A stretch of 60,000 bases of DNA from Symsagittifera roscoffensis (GCF_963678635.1 NC_087065.1:23705254-23765253), one strand, 5' to 3'. Positions 12,320 to 25,007 are shown, numbered from the stretch's first letter. A program made the numbers and translations. Notes: generated by a model from the sequence alone, not told the origin.

Positions 12320-14452
12320 ATGTCACTGTCCAAATCTTCGATTGATTATGGGTCGGTTAAGCCTACGTGTCATGGTGCATCTATTCTGAACTTACGCGAG
12401 GTGTACATTGATACAATATGTCAAATGCTGATTAGAGAGGTAATAATTGTATATTAAATATGACTTTTTTTATTTTTCTGATTGACTTTTGATTTTAAAA
12501 TTCAAGACCTTCGAATGAGATCTATGCAAAATTATGCCCAAAAATAACAAAATGCACATTTATATCAAAAGGTGTCAATCAGGGCAGATTTTTGAAATTT
12601 CAAGTTTGAAAAAGATTCGTTGATCTTTTTTAGTTTCGGAGTTCATTGGCATTTTTGTTTTTCTGAGTTTTGTTGTTTGACGATGTTTACCATTTGACCT
12701 TTGTTTGGGCTATGTTAAATTTTAGTTTGGTTGAAAGTGATGCATGAAGCAAGAGTTTAATATCGTTTTAAAGGATGTCATTATGATTTGAAAAAATTTG
12801 GTCATTTCTTTGGCGATCCTAAATAAAATACTTGTATCAAGTTTTCCGTGCTATCTTGAGTTTTTATTTTGATCTTTTGTGAAAAACGCTGAGGAGTTTG
12901 ACAAATGTATCTTATCGATTCAAGTTCTTTGTTACGCAAACATATTTTTCAGGGATTCTTCAGGGAAGTGATTAACCTTCGGAGAACGTGCAAACGCTTC
13001 TTCGTGCTGATAAGCAGATGCGACTTGAGGCTCAAATTGACGATCAACATTAATAAACGCTACCTGCTCAGCGATCTTCTATTCCGCATTGGTCAAATGA
13101 ATTTCTGGCCCCCTCAATTCAGACTTTTTCTTAAGAGTATATGGAATAATTGTCAGTGGAAGTTCGAAGAAATCGACATAAAGTTTGTCTCTTGTGTTAG
13201 CCAACGTAGATTAATAGCGGAGACTGAAGACATCTTGGCAGATTTTTCTGATCTTTTTAAACAAACGGTGTATCAAGTTTCCTTGTGTGATAGCGGTCCT
13301 TTTTCGTGCATAGTGTGCGCTTTGAGACCCTACGTATTTAATGATTTCACTACAATTAAGCTCAAGCTCTGCGGTCTCTCGGGCGCTAAAATAAAGCCCA
13401 TAGCTTACGACTACTGGCGAGTTACTGACTTCGAATTGAACCTCGGAAATCGGATGTTGAACGCAGACATTTTAAAGTCGTGTATGCAATTGAAGAAATT
13501 CAATGTTCCTGATTTGACTATTGACTCTTCCAAATTTTCCTACTTCAAGAAATTGATACATCTATCAGCGATATCGATTAGAAGGATAAACATAGGGCGA
13601 GCCTGTTATGATGACGATTTTTACGTATCAAGGACTGTCACCGAGCTAGAACTGTTTCAGCAGCCAATTAGAACTCAAGATATTGAAATGCTCGTTGGTT
13701 TTATTAATGCTACCTTCTGCAATTTGAAATATTTTTACGTGAAGGCGCCTTTTTATCCCTTTGAACTACCAAACCTGGCCCTTGAGAAATTTCAACTTCC
13801 CTGTTCGCGTGTAGTTAGTGATGCTTATTTTTTCCCTTATTTCTCCAATTGTAGGGAAATCAAGAGTTTTAGTATTGATTATCCTCAGAAGTTTGTGTTC
13901 ACGTTCGATGAAAAGGCAAAAAAACTTCCCTTCTCGCGAATAGTTAGATATGCTTATTCGTCAACTGATTTCACAAACTGCGTGGAAGTCAAGTGCTTGG
14001 TTAAAGGTTATCCTCAGGATTACATGAAAAAACGGGTAGTTTCTGATTGTTGGTATTCTGTCAGCGAGCGAACGAAAATTGAAATGTTTCGTGATGTGCC
14101 AGTGATAAAAAATTCGCAATATTTGTTCGTTGTTCTGGCAATAGATTGGCGTGGATGCGATAAAATAGATATCAGAAGTATAACAGCTTTGTTGAAGGAT
14201 CAAACGAAGTTGCAATATCTGGATATAAAATACAGAGTTGACAAACGGATTCAAATTTACATCACTGATTTCTGGTTAAAAAGAAACGAAATTTTTCTTA
14301 GAAATCACGAGTTGAAATTCTTCGTCTGTCAAAATGATGTACTCGTGCTTAAGAAGAAAGTGATATCTAATGGGACCATTGATTTATGGCGAAGACTTGG
14401 TGTCTCGTTGGACTGGAATCGTGTCATTTCTAGCTATTTCACTATCCAGTGA
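12320..14452 (+). CDS. F-box protein with LRR-like C-terminal region, two coding exons
   Basis: I read coding exons 12320-12439 (40 codons) and 12953-14452 (500 codons with stop), joined in phase 0 across a 513-bp intron with donor GAG|GTAATA and acceptor TTTTTCAG|GGATTC. The predicted protein is about 539 aa. The F-box is split by the intron: LREVYIDTICQMLIRE lies in exon 1 and GFFREVINLRRTCKRFFVLI in exon 2, which together match the F-box pattern (an LxxEV start and an LRRTCKRF-like end). F-box proteins recruit substrates to SCF ubiquitin ligases through Skp1. The rest is leucine-rich and irregular, with two similar segments around LPCSRVVSDAY and LPFSRIVRYAY that suggest degenerate LRR-like repeats for substrate binding. 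A strong acceptor at 12299-12301, 18 nt before the ATG, implies an upstream 5'UTR exon or spliced leader. Taking the ORF from 12905 alone would miss half the F-box. The substrate is unknown. Confidence 0.75.
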
Positions 14453-14829
14453 GGGGTTCCTTATAAATTGGAGACGTTCGAAGATTATTTATTGATACAC
14501 ATCACTAATGCATAAAAACAAAATAATTCGCAAAAAAGTTGATTTATAATTAGTCCTTCCTGACTTAATATTTATTGACTTGTCTGTCACTTGACTGAAT
14601 GCTCGAGTTTGTTTAACGAAAATATGACTGAAATTGTTTTAGGAAAAATTGTTGTACATAAGTATATTTTAAATATCATATTTGCTATAAATTAGACAAC
14701 TATTCCCTTTTAATCTACAAGTTTTCCAAATCTATACAAAAGGTATAAATAAGCAATAGTGAGATTGCAATTCAATATGTATTATCCAGACATCTTTTTT
14801 AATAGTCAAGAAAATGAATATCAGAGAAA
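14453..14829. other. 3' flank of the F-box gene
   Basis: AT-rich DNA after the F-box stop codon. No clear AATAAA at a convincing distance, and no gene is seen. Confidence 0.5.
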
Positions 14830-15690
14830 TAAAATCCCAGTGTCGGGAATTGAACAGAAAATATGGGTTCTCAGGTTACTCTCAGGGGTTGCAAATCTTG
14901 CCTCCAAATTTGAATGCTCAAAGCCTTTTAGTTTCCGAAATATGACGTTTGCTTATGATTTTTTTTAAAATTTACAAAGAAATTAGATATAAAAACTTGG
15001 TAAACGTTGAAATTCTTAACCCTGTATTTGGGTGTTGCCACGGTAGTTGCAGGGGTTGCAAAACTTTTCCTTAAATATGACTGCTCAAGTCCGTTTAGTT
15101 TCCGAAATATGACGCTTTTTATGATTTTTTCAAAAGTTTTCTCAGAAGAAAGTTGAATTTCTGAACTCTATACTGTGAGATGCTGTCAGGGTACACTCGG
15201 GAGCTGCACATCTTGTCTCCAATTATGACTGCTCAACTTTTGTTAAACTTCGAGATAAGACATTTTTTATGATTTTATAAAAAAAATTAGGAAATTTAGA
15301 TTTAAAAGTTTTCACAAAGTTTGAAATTCTCAACCATGTAGTCAGGTGCTGTCGGGGTACTCTGAGAGGTTGCAAATCTTGTCTCCAAGAGTGACTGCTC
15401 AAATGCATTTGGTTTCCGAGATGTGATGTTTTTTCAATATTTTAAAGTTGTTTTTTTTTTAAAATGAATTTAAATAGAACTTTTCAAGTTTTGAAATTCC
15501 TTATAGTGGGGTGGTCTCAGGGTGATCTCAGAGGTCGCAGATCTCGTTATCAAGTTTGTTTGCTTAAATCATCTTAGTTTCGAAGATAAGCAGTTTTGTA
15601 ATTTTTCAAAAGTCAAAAGAACTTTCAGGATCTGGACTTAAAAAATGACTTCTCAATACTTTTTATTTTCTTAGATATGATGTTTTTGTC
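14830..15690 (+). repeat. Diverged satellite, about 170-bp period, cluster 1
   Basis: Five to six tandem units share an ordered set of phrases: GAAATTCTCAACC, GGTGCTGTCAGGGTAC, AGGTTGCAAATCTTG, ATGACTGCTCAAAT and TTTCCGAGATATGA. Starts fall near 14830, 15007, 15145, 15317 and 15490, with a partial unit at 15645. The same family recurs at 23240-24000. Confidence 0.8.
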
Positions 15691-15824
15691 TATTTTGAAA
15701 ACTTTCAAAATTATTAAATTTCAAAATAAAAAAAATTCCAAAATTAAATTGTCGACCTTTTGGCGCGGAGATGTAAACTTACTACCAGCGGATGCAAATG
15801 TCGTTTTCTACCCTATTTTTTTAA

Positions 15825-15900
15825 CCCGTCCGATAGCAAGGGTATTGCAATGGGGAACTAGACTTTTTTCCCTTTAACAACTTTGTCCACTGATTTCAGC
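15825..15900 (+). repeat. Copy of the segment-A body
   Basis: TAGCAAGGGTATTGCAA followed by GGGAACTAGACTTTTTTCC matches 1327-1375 and its duplicate near 6690. It indicates that segment A carries a dispersed repeat family also present here. Confidence 0.6.
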
Positions 15901-16369
15901 CTGCACGCAGTGCATGACATGCATGCAGTATGTGCGTATTTTTGCGCTAATTGGTCTGTCACTATCACTTTGCATCCTTTCTAGTGTTTTTTCAATAAGT
16001 TCGCAGTTCGAATTAAATGATGTTTTGTATTTTTTTAAGTTTTCGACTTCATCGCTTTCGGTTTACTTTTTGTCGGCTTACTTTCCGCTTTAATTTTACC
16101 ATCCCACTAAATTGCTTGTTTAATTTTTCTTACGTTATACACTCTTTTAGTTTTCTGATTTACCTGTGCTGTTTGTTTTTGATTTTTTTGTATCGTATGG
16201 AATTTTTTCTTTCAATTGAAAGCTTTGATCTGCACAAATGATTCCGGCCTATGTTTTATCGATTTACTGACATAATTTCGAACCGTTTCAATGGAAACAT
16301 TTTTATGCTTACCTCTGGCTTGCTCAAAGGGCTTAACATCTTAATAGAAATATAGTTCAAATGTTTCAT

Positions 16370-17520
16370 GACAATTTTTTATTGCCTTATTCCTTTTTTT
16401 TCGGCTTTATAGGTTCTGCCTATATAATATCGATTTATCGGCCTCACATTGCGTCCTTTGACGAGCATAAAAGATTAGCTTGTGCTAGTCTTTGTTTTGA
16501 GGGCGAGGGGGGCTTAATAACTCTTATTAGTCTTAATTTTTTCATTTTTTTATTTCCTTTTTTTGGACTGAATAGGTTTCGGGCTTTATTATATCGGCTT
16601 AGTTGTCTCATATTATTTCATTTGATGACGAGCAAGTAATTTTTTTTGAATGTTTCGAGGGCAAGGGGGACTTTTCATGAGTCTTAAATCTTGTTGATTT
16701 TTTTGGCTCAAACATTTTTTGCCAAAATTTTTTTTACCCTTGGTAAGTTATGTTCCGATGCCAGTTTCACATATATTGTTTTGGCATGTTTTTGTTTCAA
16801 AACTAGTTTTATTGATTTTGATAGATCTAGTTTTTTGACTTCTTTTTCAATTTTCTCGTGTTGTATCGCAAGTGGTGCGAAGCTCAGTTTTTCCTGTGTT
16901 AACATTTTTTTTGCGTTCTTTTTTCGACTTAATAGGCTTCGGCCTATTTTATATCAGTTTAGTGGCCTAGTCTTGAGTAGTTTTAAGGGAAACATAATTT
17001 TAATGCTCACCTCTGGATCGCACAAAATGCTATAAAAAATTTAATAGAAATTATAGTTCAAGTTTTCGTGACAACAATTTTTTTTTCGGCTTGATAAGTT
17101 TCGGCCAATTTTATATCGGTTTAATGATGGCGTATTGCACCTTTCATTGGGCGAGAAAAGTTTGTGTGTGCGTGTCTGTGTTTTGAGGTGGAGGGGCGAC
17201 TTAATAATTTCTTATTACTCTTTAAAAATATTCAAAATTTTTTCGTGTTATCTTTTTTTCGCCTTATATTGCGTCGTTTTACGGGCTGCGTATGTGTTTT
17301 GAGGGTGAAGGGGGACTAATTAACTTTTTATTAGTCTTAATTTTTTCGGCTTTAGTTTTATCCTTTTTGTTTGGCTGAATAGGTTTCGGCCAATATTATA
17401 TCGGCATAGTGGCCGCATTTTGTTTCTCTTGACGCGTGAATAAAGTTTGTGTGTGTGTGTGTGCGTGTGTGTGTGTTTGTTTGAGGGTGTGGGGGGTTTT
17501 GCTAATTCAAAAAAAAATGG
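16370..17520 (+). repeat. Diverged tandem repeats with a GT microsatellite
   Basis: Phrases such as GGTTTCGGCCAATATTATAT, CGGCTTAGTGGCC and TTTGAGGGTGAAGGGGGACT recur every 150-300 bp across this stretch. A (GT)n tract lies at 17448-17480. The frames at 16361-17035 are T-rich and repeat-derived, not genes. Confidence 0.6.
16861..16900 (+). repeat. Hairpin-tail motif
   Basis: TTGTATCGCAAGTGGTGCGA plus AGCTCAG. The roughly 110 bp upstream (from 16757) also matches 17583-17700, so the shared family extends beyond the hairpin. Confidence 0.65.
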
Positions 17521-17689
17521 CCTAAAGGGTTTCTGTTAAGGTATTTCCGGCTTTATTACCGCTTCATAATTTTTCTTTCGATGCTAGTTTCACATTATAT
17601 TGTCTTGGCTGTTTCAAAACTAGCCTTATTGATAGATCTTGTTTTTTCGAAATTTTCGATTCTTTTCGACTTACCGGCTGTCTTGTTTT

Positions 17690-17730
17690 GTATCGCAAGT
17701 GGTGCAAAGCTCAGCTTCGCCTCTGTGTAA
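17690..17730 (+). repeat. Hairpin-tail motif
   Basis: GTATCGCAAGTGGTGCAAAG then CTCAGCTTCGCCTCTGTGT. This is the clearest version of the consensus tail. Confidence 0.65.
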
Positions 17731-18065
17731 ATTTTCCAATTGGGTTATTGTATGATGTTTCAAAATGTTTTCCGTAAATTTAAAATTAAATTATAGTCTG
17801 ATATTTGATTTTTTGAAAAAATTTATTACGCTGGATTATCAATCCCATATATTTCTTTGATGATTTTGTAAATGAAATTGTTTCATTTTTTTATGCTAAC
17901 GAGCTTGCGAAGCGTTCTGTTAAAATACGCATCTACTTTTTGTTAACCTAACTCTCAAATAAAAGTGTTCACTCATTGGTGGCACTTTTGCTATTATCAC
18001 GATCTGTAGCATTGGAAAGTCATAGCATCTGTTCTCTGTTTTATTTTTGGCTAGTGATTCATTGA

Positions 18066-18250
18066 GCATCCGTGGCTGAGTGGTTAGTGTGGATAGACTC
18101 ATAATCTCCTGGTCGCAGATCGAGTCCGAGTCGTAGACGAATTTTTTCTAATTCGAGGCTTATTTATACTTTTTCTTATTGCACTTTATAGAGCTGCTTT
18201 TTCTCGTGTTCTCGCTAGTGCTCGCGAAGCGAAGCTTTGCCCCTGTATCA
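18066..18250 (+). mobile_element. tRNA-Met-like SINE head with hairpin tail
   Basis: CGTGGCTGAGTGGTTAGTG (box A-like), an anticodon-loop-like CTCATAA (anticodon CAT) and GATCGAGTCC (box B-like) span 18066-18139. The acceptor and T stems pair poorly, so this is a tRNA-derived repeat or pseudogene, not a functional tRNA. About 90 bp downstream is a tail CTCGCGAAGCGAAGCTTTGCC resembling the hairpin tail of the other copies. Confidence 0.55.
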
Positions 18251-18599
18251 AGTATAGAATATGCAGTCGAATGCTCTCGGCCATTAGGGTTTCATCGTTT
18301 ATGAGTAAAAACTACGAAGATCTGAAATCCAGTAGCTTTGGAAGTTATTGGACCATATTAGTTTAAAAAACCTTCAAGTTGAAATTATTTTTATTGTTCA
18401 AATTTTGAAATCACGAGTGTTGTTGGACTCCCCTGACTATTGTTGTGGTTGCATTCATTTGGCTTTTTTGAGACTATTTTCTATAAGCTTCTTTCACGTT
18501 CAGTAATCTGTTTGAAGCACCGGAGGTACGTTAAACGCTTGTTTGCATATTATATGCTGAAATGGTTCTGGGACTTGCTAAGTCTAATTTTTTTTGCAG

Positions 18600-18868
18600 A
18601 TAATTACACCTACAAAGCAAAGCTGCTGCTTATAAAGTCGCAAAGACCAATTATGGGGTGTTTTTTTGCGATTACCGGAGTTGATTTGACCAACTTGTGC
18701 TACCAGCTGCTGTTCTCGGGCACTTTGAAGCACATCCTTTACTTCAAAGAAAAAACAAACAGAGAGATCGTGTTGATTTCTTTCAAGAATGTTCCGTGTA
18801 GATTTTTGAACTGGATGCGCATAGAATGGAAAGAAGCCGGAATCCATAATGGACTATCGAGTAATTAG
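18600..18868 (+). CDS. Possible terminal exon of an unrecognised protein
   Basis: A strong acceptor (TTTTTTTTGCAG) precedes an 89-codon open stretch to TAG. It starts DNYTYKAKLLLIKSQRP and continues through a hydrophobic segment to a charged tail. The LLLIKSQRP string followed by a hydrophobic segment faintly recalls the last transmembrane segment of insect-type odorant receptors, but the tail is too long and the proposed upstream splice (GGAG|GTACGT at 18526) does not keep frame. It may be a real exon, a receptor pseudogene fragment or chance. Confidence 0.22.
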
Positions 18869-19297
18869 AAAGAAAATTCGAAGAAGAGATCAATTCTTCA
18901 ATTTTAAGCAGACAAAGATTGTCATGAAAGACGCTCAAAACCAATCGTTTCTGTTTCACCAGAATTAAATGGATTGTAGTGCCTCGATGATCGATTTCCT
19001 TTTGCAGAAAACTCTTATATAATCTGTAGATAATCTATTATAATTCTTCTTGAGCTATGATTAGCTTAAAATTCTTTTCGAGAACATGAATAAAAAATTG
19101 AGTTATAGTTGAGCTAAAAAGTTGACATTTGAGCCAAATTTACGTTGAAACATTATGAATTTGGTCAATTTGAATCGTATTTTTTGAGGACAAATATAAA
19201 CAAAATAACCATTAAAAATTCTCAAGGTAAATCACATGTGTGATCAAAATTATGTTACAAGACTAGAAAGTTGGTCAAAATGAATCACATTTTGAAC
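18869..19297. other. Intergenic, nothing recognised
   Basis: AT-rich sequence without supported ORFs or repeats. It ends at the target-site copy TTTTGAAC of the following MITE. Confidence 0.5.
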
Positions 19298-19714
19298 CAG
19301 GGGCGGATCTAGGATTTTAGGATTTTCTCGAGGGGGCGGATTTTTTCGAAAATTTTGACGACCTTTTTTTATGTCGACCAAATTGATTTTCCGAGCCCTC
19401 CTAAAGCACTAAAAAGACGACGCTGTTTTGGGCAAATTTTCTGTGCCGCAGGCAATTTTTTGAAAAAACAGGTTAAAAAAGCCGTTTTTGGGCACTTTTT
19501 GGAAAATTTTGACAAAAAAATTGCGTTTTTTTTTGGCGCGCGCTCCCCCTCAAAGTTAGTATATATTGGCGCCTGAGGCGCCTTTAGAAAAAATTTAGGT
19601 TCTGTCGGCCAAAAATGTATTTCTTAAAAAGTACCAAAGGGAGGACCCTTTGGATCGGCAGGGGGTCGAATCCCTGAAGGGGGGGGCGTCCGTCCCACCC
19701 GAAATCCGCCCCTG
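19298..19714. mobile_element. hAT-type MITE, copy 3 (inverted)
   Basis: Starts CAGGGGCGGATCTAGG and ends AAATCCGCCCCTG, flanked by a perfect 8-bp target duplication TTTTGAAC (19290-19297 and 19715-19722). The interior is the reverse complement of the copies at 8.3 and 10.4 kb. This independent insertion confirms the element boundaries. No transposase is encoded. Confidence 0.92.
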
Positions 19715-22700
19715 TTTTGAACACTAAAATATACAGAAAATCAATTAAGAAACTCAGATTTTGGCTCAAAAATTGGTAATGAAGTTATAGAAAATATCAT
19801 TCTAAATCTACTTTTGGCCACAAAATATTTGAAAAAATCAAAAAACCAAAAAATATATTTGGATCAGATTTTAGCAAAAAAAAACATCTTCGTTTTCCCT
19901 TCCTTATGAAACCTAGTGAAGATTCACCAAATTTTTTCAGAAATAACTTAATGGTTAAGCTTTAGCAGATTTTGTTACCTGCAACAAACTTCTGCCTTTT
20001 GCAAAAGACTAGTATGGAAGTTTTTAAGATCAGACAAATATGTAATGAAAAATGAACCTTTTTTGTTCGAGGCTGATGTGTTTTGAGTTTTTTGTGGTAT
20101 AATTTTTGCTATGTTTTCTCAGTCCACACTGAGAACCAGCCATGAACCAACTGCGTCAGTGGCCTAGAAAAACATAATATTTATCCAATCAAAACGTAAT
20201 AAAAAGCATAGCAAAACATAACATATCAACACGCAGCAGAAATCACAAGACAAATTCTGTGCAAGAAAATGTACAGTTTGCCCCCACTCTCAGCTAAATT
20301 GAAGCCTCAAAAGCGCAGCGAAAAAGCAGCTTAATTTTAAAGCCAAACTCAGCAAAAACCGTATAGATAAGGCAAGCAACTTAACAAAGAATATATGGTG
20401 GCACTAGTGAATGAAAACCATACAAACGTGAGGCTGACGAGACGCTCCCAGCGGACAGATTCAAACATAGAATCAGTCGCGCGTGACAGAAGACTCCAAC
20501 TGCACCAGTGGCCTAAACAGCATACAAAGTTTAACATTACTAATAATGATTATAATAATAGTCATAATCATGATAATCATACTACTAATTTATCTATTAT
20601 GATGAGCGAGACATTTCCAGCCATGTTTAAGAAGTTTCTATATTGGCATGTTTAAGCATTTTTTAAAGCTATGCTGTGCAAATAAGTTTACACGTTACTG
20701 TTAGCCTGTGGGCTTTCATTGGATGTTTTATTTCACTGTTTTTATATCGTTTTTTAAAACATAAATCCGGGTTATTTTGAGCATTTATTTTGAGCATTAA
20801 TTACGTTCTGCTAAAACTATTCTTGACTTTGGGCTTCAGTTTGTCTTTTGAAAGCTGAATCCCATCTTGTTCATTGGTTACTGCCGCATGGGCTCAATTA
20901 GGTGTCCGCTGTATGAAAAGCCTCCATCTTGCTCTGCGGGTGTTATGGAAGCTATAGGGACTTGGTACTGTTAGTAGAAGCAGTAACCGTAACGAGAAAA
21001 AGTTCAAGAATTTTAAATGATCTGGCTACGAGGGCCTACGACTAGCGATTTTTCGGGTCAAGTTTTTTTCGGCAAAGAGTTTTGGCTGGAGAAAAATTGA
21101 TTTTACCGTTTAAAATACGTTTTGAGGACAGCGCAGTCTCTTGAAAGGATGTGTAATGTCAAGATTGTGATTGACGGCCTTCTGTTTAAAGCGTACTGAT
21201 TTCTATAAATTTAGTTTTTTTGTTTTCAGTTCATTCACTTTTTCCTTTAAAAATATGTTTTTCCTAATTGAATGATTCATTTTGTCACATGCTGAATGAT
21301 TTAGGGTTGAGAAAAAGTGTTACCCAATCGAGTGTTTATTTTTTTTTGTTTGAAAAAGCTTAGCAGTTATTCTTTAAGGTTTTTTCAAAAGGGTTCGCAG
21401 CTGTTTGTTATGATTCAAATCAATTTATTTTCCCCTTATTTGTTACTTTTATCTATTCAAATTGCTATGCAGTGATTTATTCTTTTTAATTATGTAATTT
21501 GAACAAAGTTAGTAACTAGTTACTTCCGTTCTATTCTTCTCTAATGTGTTGCACTGATTTCTTATTTATTTTAAGTTTTTTGTTTCTTCAGGTTTTTTCA
21601 CGAAAGCTCCCTTATCATTTTTACAATCTTTGCAATGATTTGTCTTTTTTTTTATTTTTTTGAAAGAAAAAGTTCGGACTCCTTTTTTTGTTTATGAAAG
21701 CTTCCAGTAATCCTGTTTCACAAAAAAAAATCTCAATGATTTATTATTTTCTGTTGCGCAACGAACAATTATTCAGTGATTTTTTTAGATATGTAACTTT
21801 AATAAAGTTTTCCTTTTATTCGTTTTGAATCATGTTTTAGCTGTTTTTAGAGAAAGCTGTGCAAGGTTTTTATCCTTTCATGGTTTTCACAATCTATGGT
21901 TTGCAGTCAATTGTTCCTTTTCTATTTCATTGTTTTGTCCAAATCAGCCATTAGTTGTCTTTTTTGTTCATTTCGACCTTCAATCGAGTGTTCGTTGGTA
22001 ACTTTTTAAATTTGATCTTCTGATTTTCTGAATTAGCTGGATTTTCAAATCATCATATAAATTTAAAAAAAACACCTGGTTTAAAAAATTGATCAGCTTT
22101 TTCTTATGCTTTAATTTTGTTTAATCCTTTGAGTTTGAGTTTTCATAAAACGATACTTAGTACTTGATTCTGTATGATTCTGTAATTTTTGAATAGGTTT
22201 TAATATTGTATTATAATTCAAGCTTTGAAGAACAATATATTTTTTACTCCTTTTTAGAAAAATTTTTGGTATTATCTTTTTACGAAAAAATGTTTGGAGA
22301 AAGTTAAGGTTATGTTCGAATTGTGATTGATTCTTTTCTTACCATCTGTGTTGCGCTGAACCAGCCTTATCTCTAGGTTATTTTCGTAACCTATAGACAC
22401 GATGCCAGGTAGTTTTTCATTTCGGTGGAAAAGTGGTTTTAATTTTTCCGAAAACAAAACTTGACCGATTTTTGATTAATCATCTTATTCCTATGTTGCT
22501 GTTTTCTTGGATAAGCCTAGTGTCTAATTCCTAATTTTAACATTTTTAAGCCTGTATTCCTTAAGACTGTATCTGACTTTGTAGAGTTTCGGAGATATAA
22601 ATGTAATTTTTTGAGAAAGATTGTATTTCATGGAACTCTGTTTTAAGTGTCTTTTATAAAGTTTCTGTAAAAGACTAATTTTACACACTCACTGTGATCA

Positions 22701-23239
22701 ATATTTGGAGCTCTGCAAAAATTTTGCCTTGAGCTTCTTGATCATAAAGTAGTTGTGATTTGAATTATCAAACTCATTTTCACTGATCACCATTGTTGCA
22801 GGTGTTTTTCTTGCTTATATTTTAGATAATCATTTTGAATGCAGAAATCTTAATTATCGAAATAATCTATCTATCTATCTTTACTTGACACATGTTTAAG
22901 ATTATTGAAACAGATCGATGAAGTTTTTTTAATCAATTTTCCAGTTTAGGAATGCAAGGCTAATTGTATGGCTGTAGCTACGCGACATAAAGATTATCTA
23001 ATGTCAGCATGTGGGAGAGAAGGGTAGTGTAGTTAAGTGCGTTCGTGGTAATCTTCCATCGATATTTTTTTTATAATGGTTTCACTTAGCATATATTCGA
23101 AAAATTTTATGTGGCTTTGTCACAAGGCGAATATAGTAAAAGGATTTAAATGCTTACTCAGTTCGAATTTCAAAATCTGTTGGAGTGCGAATGCTGCAAC
23201 TACACTTTTTCTATATTCGCAAAGCAAATATTCGAGAAT
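19715..23239. other. Long AT-rich intergenic stretch
   Basis: No gene is supported. I note a pair of similar phrases ending CAGTGGCCTA at about 20140-20166 and 20490-20515, an imperfect TAA/TCA-rich simple repeat near 20535-20590 and a short (ATCT)n tract near 22865-22880. The ORFs at 20395 and 22272 look like chance. Confidence 0.5.
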
Positions 23240-24000
23240 TTTGTTTCACAGTTTATTTAACCAAGTTTAAAATTCTCAACCCTACTGTGGGGTGCTCTTG
23301 GGGTACACCCAGAGGTTGCAAATTTTCCCTCTAAATATGAAAGCTCAAATCCTTTGGCGAAGTGTCCGAGATTTGGCGAATTTTTTTTTGATTTCCTTTT
23401 TTTTATATAAAAAAAAACATAGATTAGTGAGTTTAACCAAACTTGAAAATCGCAACCCTATAGTGCAATGTTGTGAGGGTAATTTCGGGGGTACTCTGAG
23501 AATAAAAATCTGGCCTCTTTATTTTACTGCTCAAATCCTTTTGGCTTACGAGATGTGGCTTTTCTCATGATTTTTCCAATTTTTTCAACACTTTTAGATT
23601 TCGAAATAAGTGAGCCAAATCGAAATTCTCAACCATTTATTGGATTCGTGTCATGGTACAAAATAGTTAAGCAAATCTGGCCTCTAAGTATGACTGCTTA
23701 AATCCTTTTGATTTTCGAGATTGGCCTTAAATTCGTAAATAATTTAACATTACTTGAAATTCGCAACCCTATGGTGGGGGGGGGGGGGGGGGGGGGCTGT
23801 TAGAGTACACGAGTACTTTTTGAGGAAACTTGCACTGGAAATTTAACCGCTCTTTTTTTGGTTTCTGAGATATGGCGACTTATATTTTCAGTTTTTTCTA
23901 AAGATTTCGAAAAAAACAACTTGAAGTTCTCATTCCTATGGTGGGGTGTTGTCAGGTTACACTTGGGGGTTGCAAATCGCTTTCGTTCAAGTGATAGCCT
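23240..24000 (+). repeat. Diverged satellite, about 170-bp period, cluster 2
   Basis: The same family as 14830-15690: ATTCTCAACCCTA, TGGGGTGCT, AGAGGTTGCAAAT, TATGAAAGCTCAAATCC. About five units start near 23262, 23437, 23605, 23755 and 23930. One unit carries a run of 21 G at 23776-23796. Confidence 0.75.
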
Positions 24001-25007
24001 TGAATTGGAGGAAAGTCTTAGTACTCGAAACGTCGGGCTGAGGCACTCATTCTCCCAAAATAATTTTGGGAGTCGTAACCTGAAAAAACAGGTTGGAATC
24101 TCCATGTTGCCCGATTTATTGTAGAACCGCTGTTGATGTTCTAGACAGAGAAAAAATACTCAGACTCTGAGCTGCATGTAGTCATGCGGCACTTCAATAA
24201 GCTACCGGAAGTTGATGATGATATGACCCTTCGGCATTGAATTAAGTCAATTATTTTCAACAATGAGCAACATTTGCCTAGGGGATAAGGGACTTGTGAT
24301 GACAAGTCCTGCTTTCATTAGCGTCATAGATGTTATGGAATGAATTTACTTGCAATTCTAGATAAAGTTGTTAAAATACAATGCAGTAAATTGGACCAGC
24401 ACTATAGGCCAGTGCAAGTATTGAAGCAAAAAGGCAAAGATAACTGCTTAGGAGCAAAAAATATGAGAAGTACTGTAAAACGTTGTGCATTTTCATTTAC
24501 ATAATCCATTTTGCGAGTGAAAGAGCCAGCACATTATTTTTGAGCAGTTAGAGCGTGGAGAAGATAAAAAGCCGAAGATTTTTTATATTGGTTAGGTATG
24601 CGTTTTAGAAAATTCTCGAACACGAGACAAAAAAAATAGGTAGTTCAAATATTTTTTGTAGCTCTCAATTGCTTTTTTTTTCAAAAGGAGATCGAGGCTG
24701 GAGTTCATGCGCTATCGTTTTCTTCGGTACTATTTCTGGCGTGACCAACTTTTAAGGTGATTGCCTCTCATTCAAACTGAGCAAATAAAGCTAGCGGGAA
24801 AATAATGAAGCATAGTCATGTAGCACTTAGTGCATATAATCGTTTGGAGCGAACATGGTTTTTTTAAACAACAAATTTTTTGCGACTTTATTACTACCAA
24901 TCGTTGATGCTACTGAAATTCTTGTATTCTAGAGCCAAACACCAATTGTAGCTGCCTCTACGAGAAGTTGCTAGCACAAAAACCGGAAAGTAAATAAAAT
25001 TCCCTTT
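24001..25007. other. Intergenic, nothing clear
   Basis: No supported gene. The overlapping 88- and 101-aa frames at 23800-24124 run through satellite sequence and are rejected. Confidence 0.45.

Noticed and set aside
18066-18139. Functional tRNA-Met gene
   Set aside because: The anticodon loop and box A/B are tRNA-like, but the acceptor and T stems do not pair well; tRNA-derived repeat is the better call.
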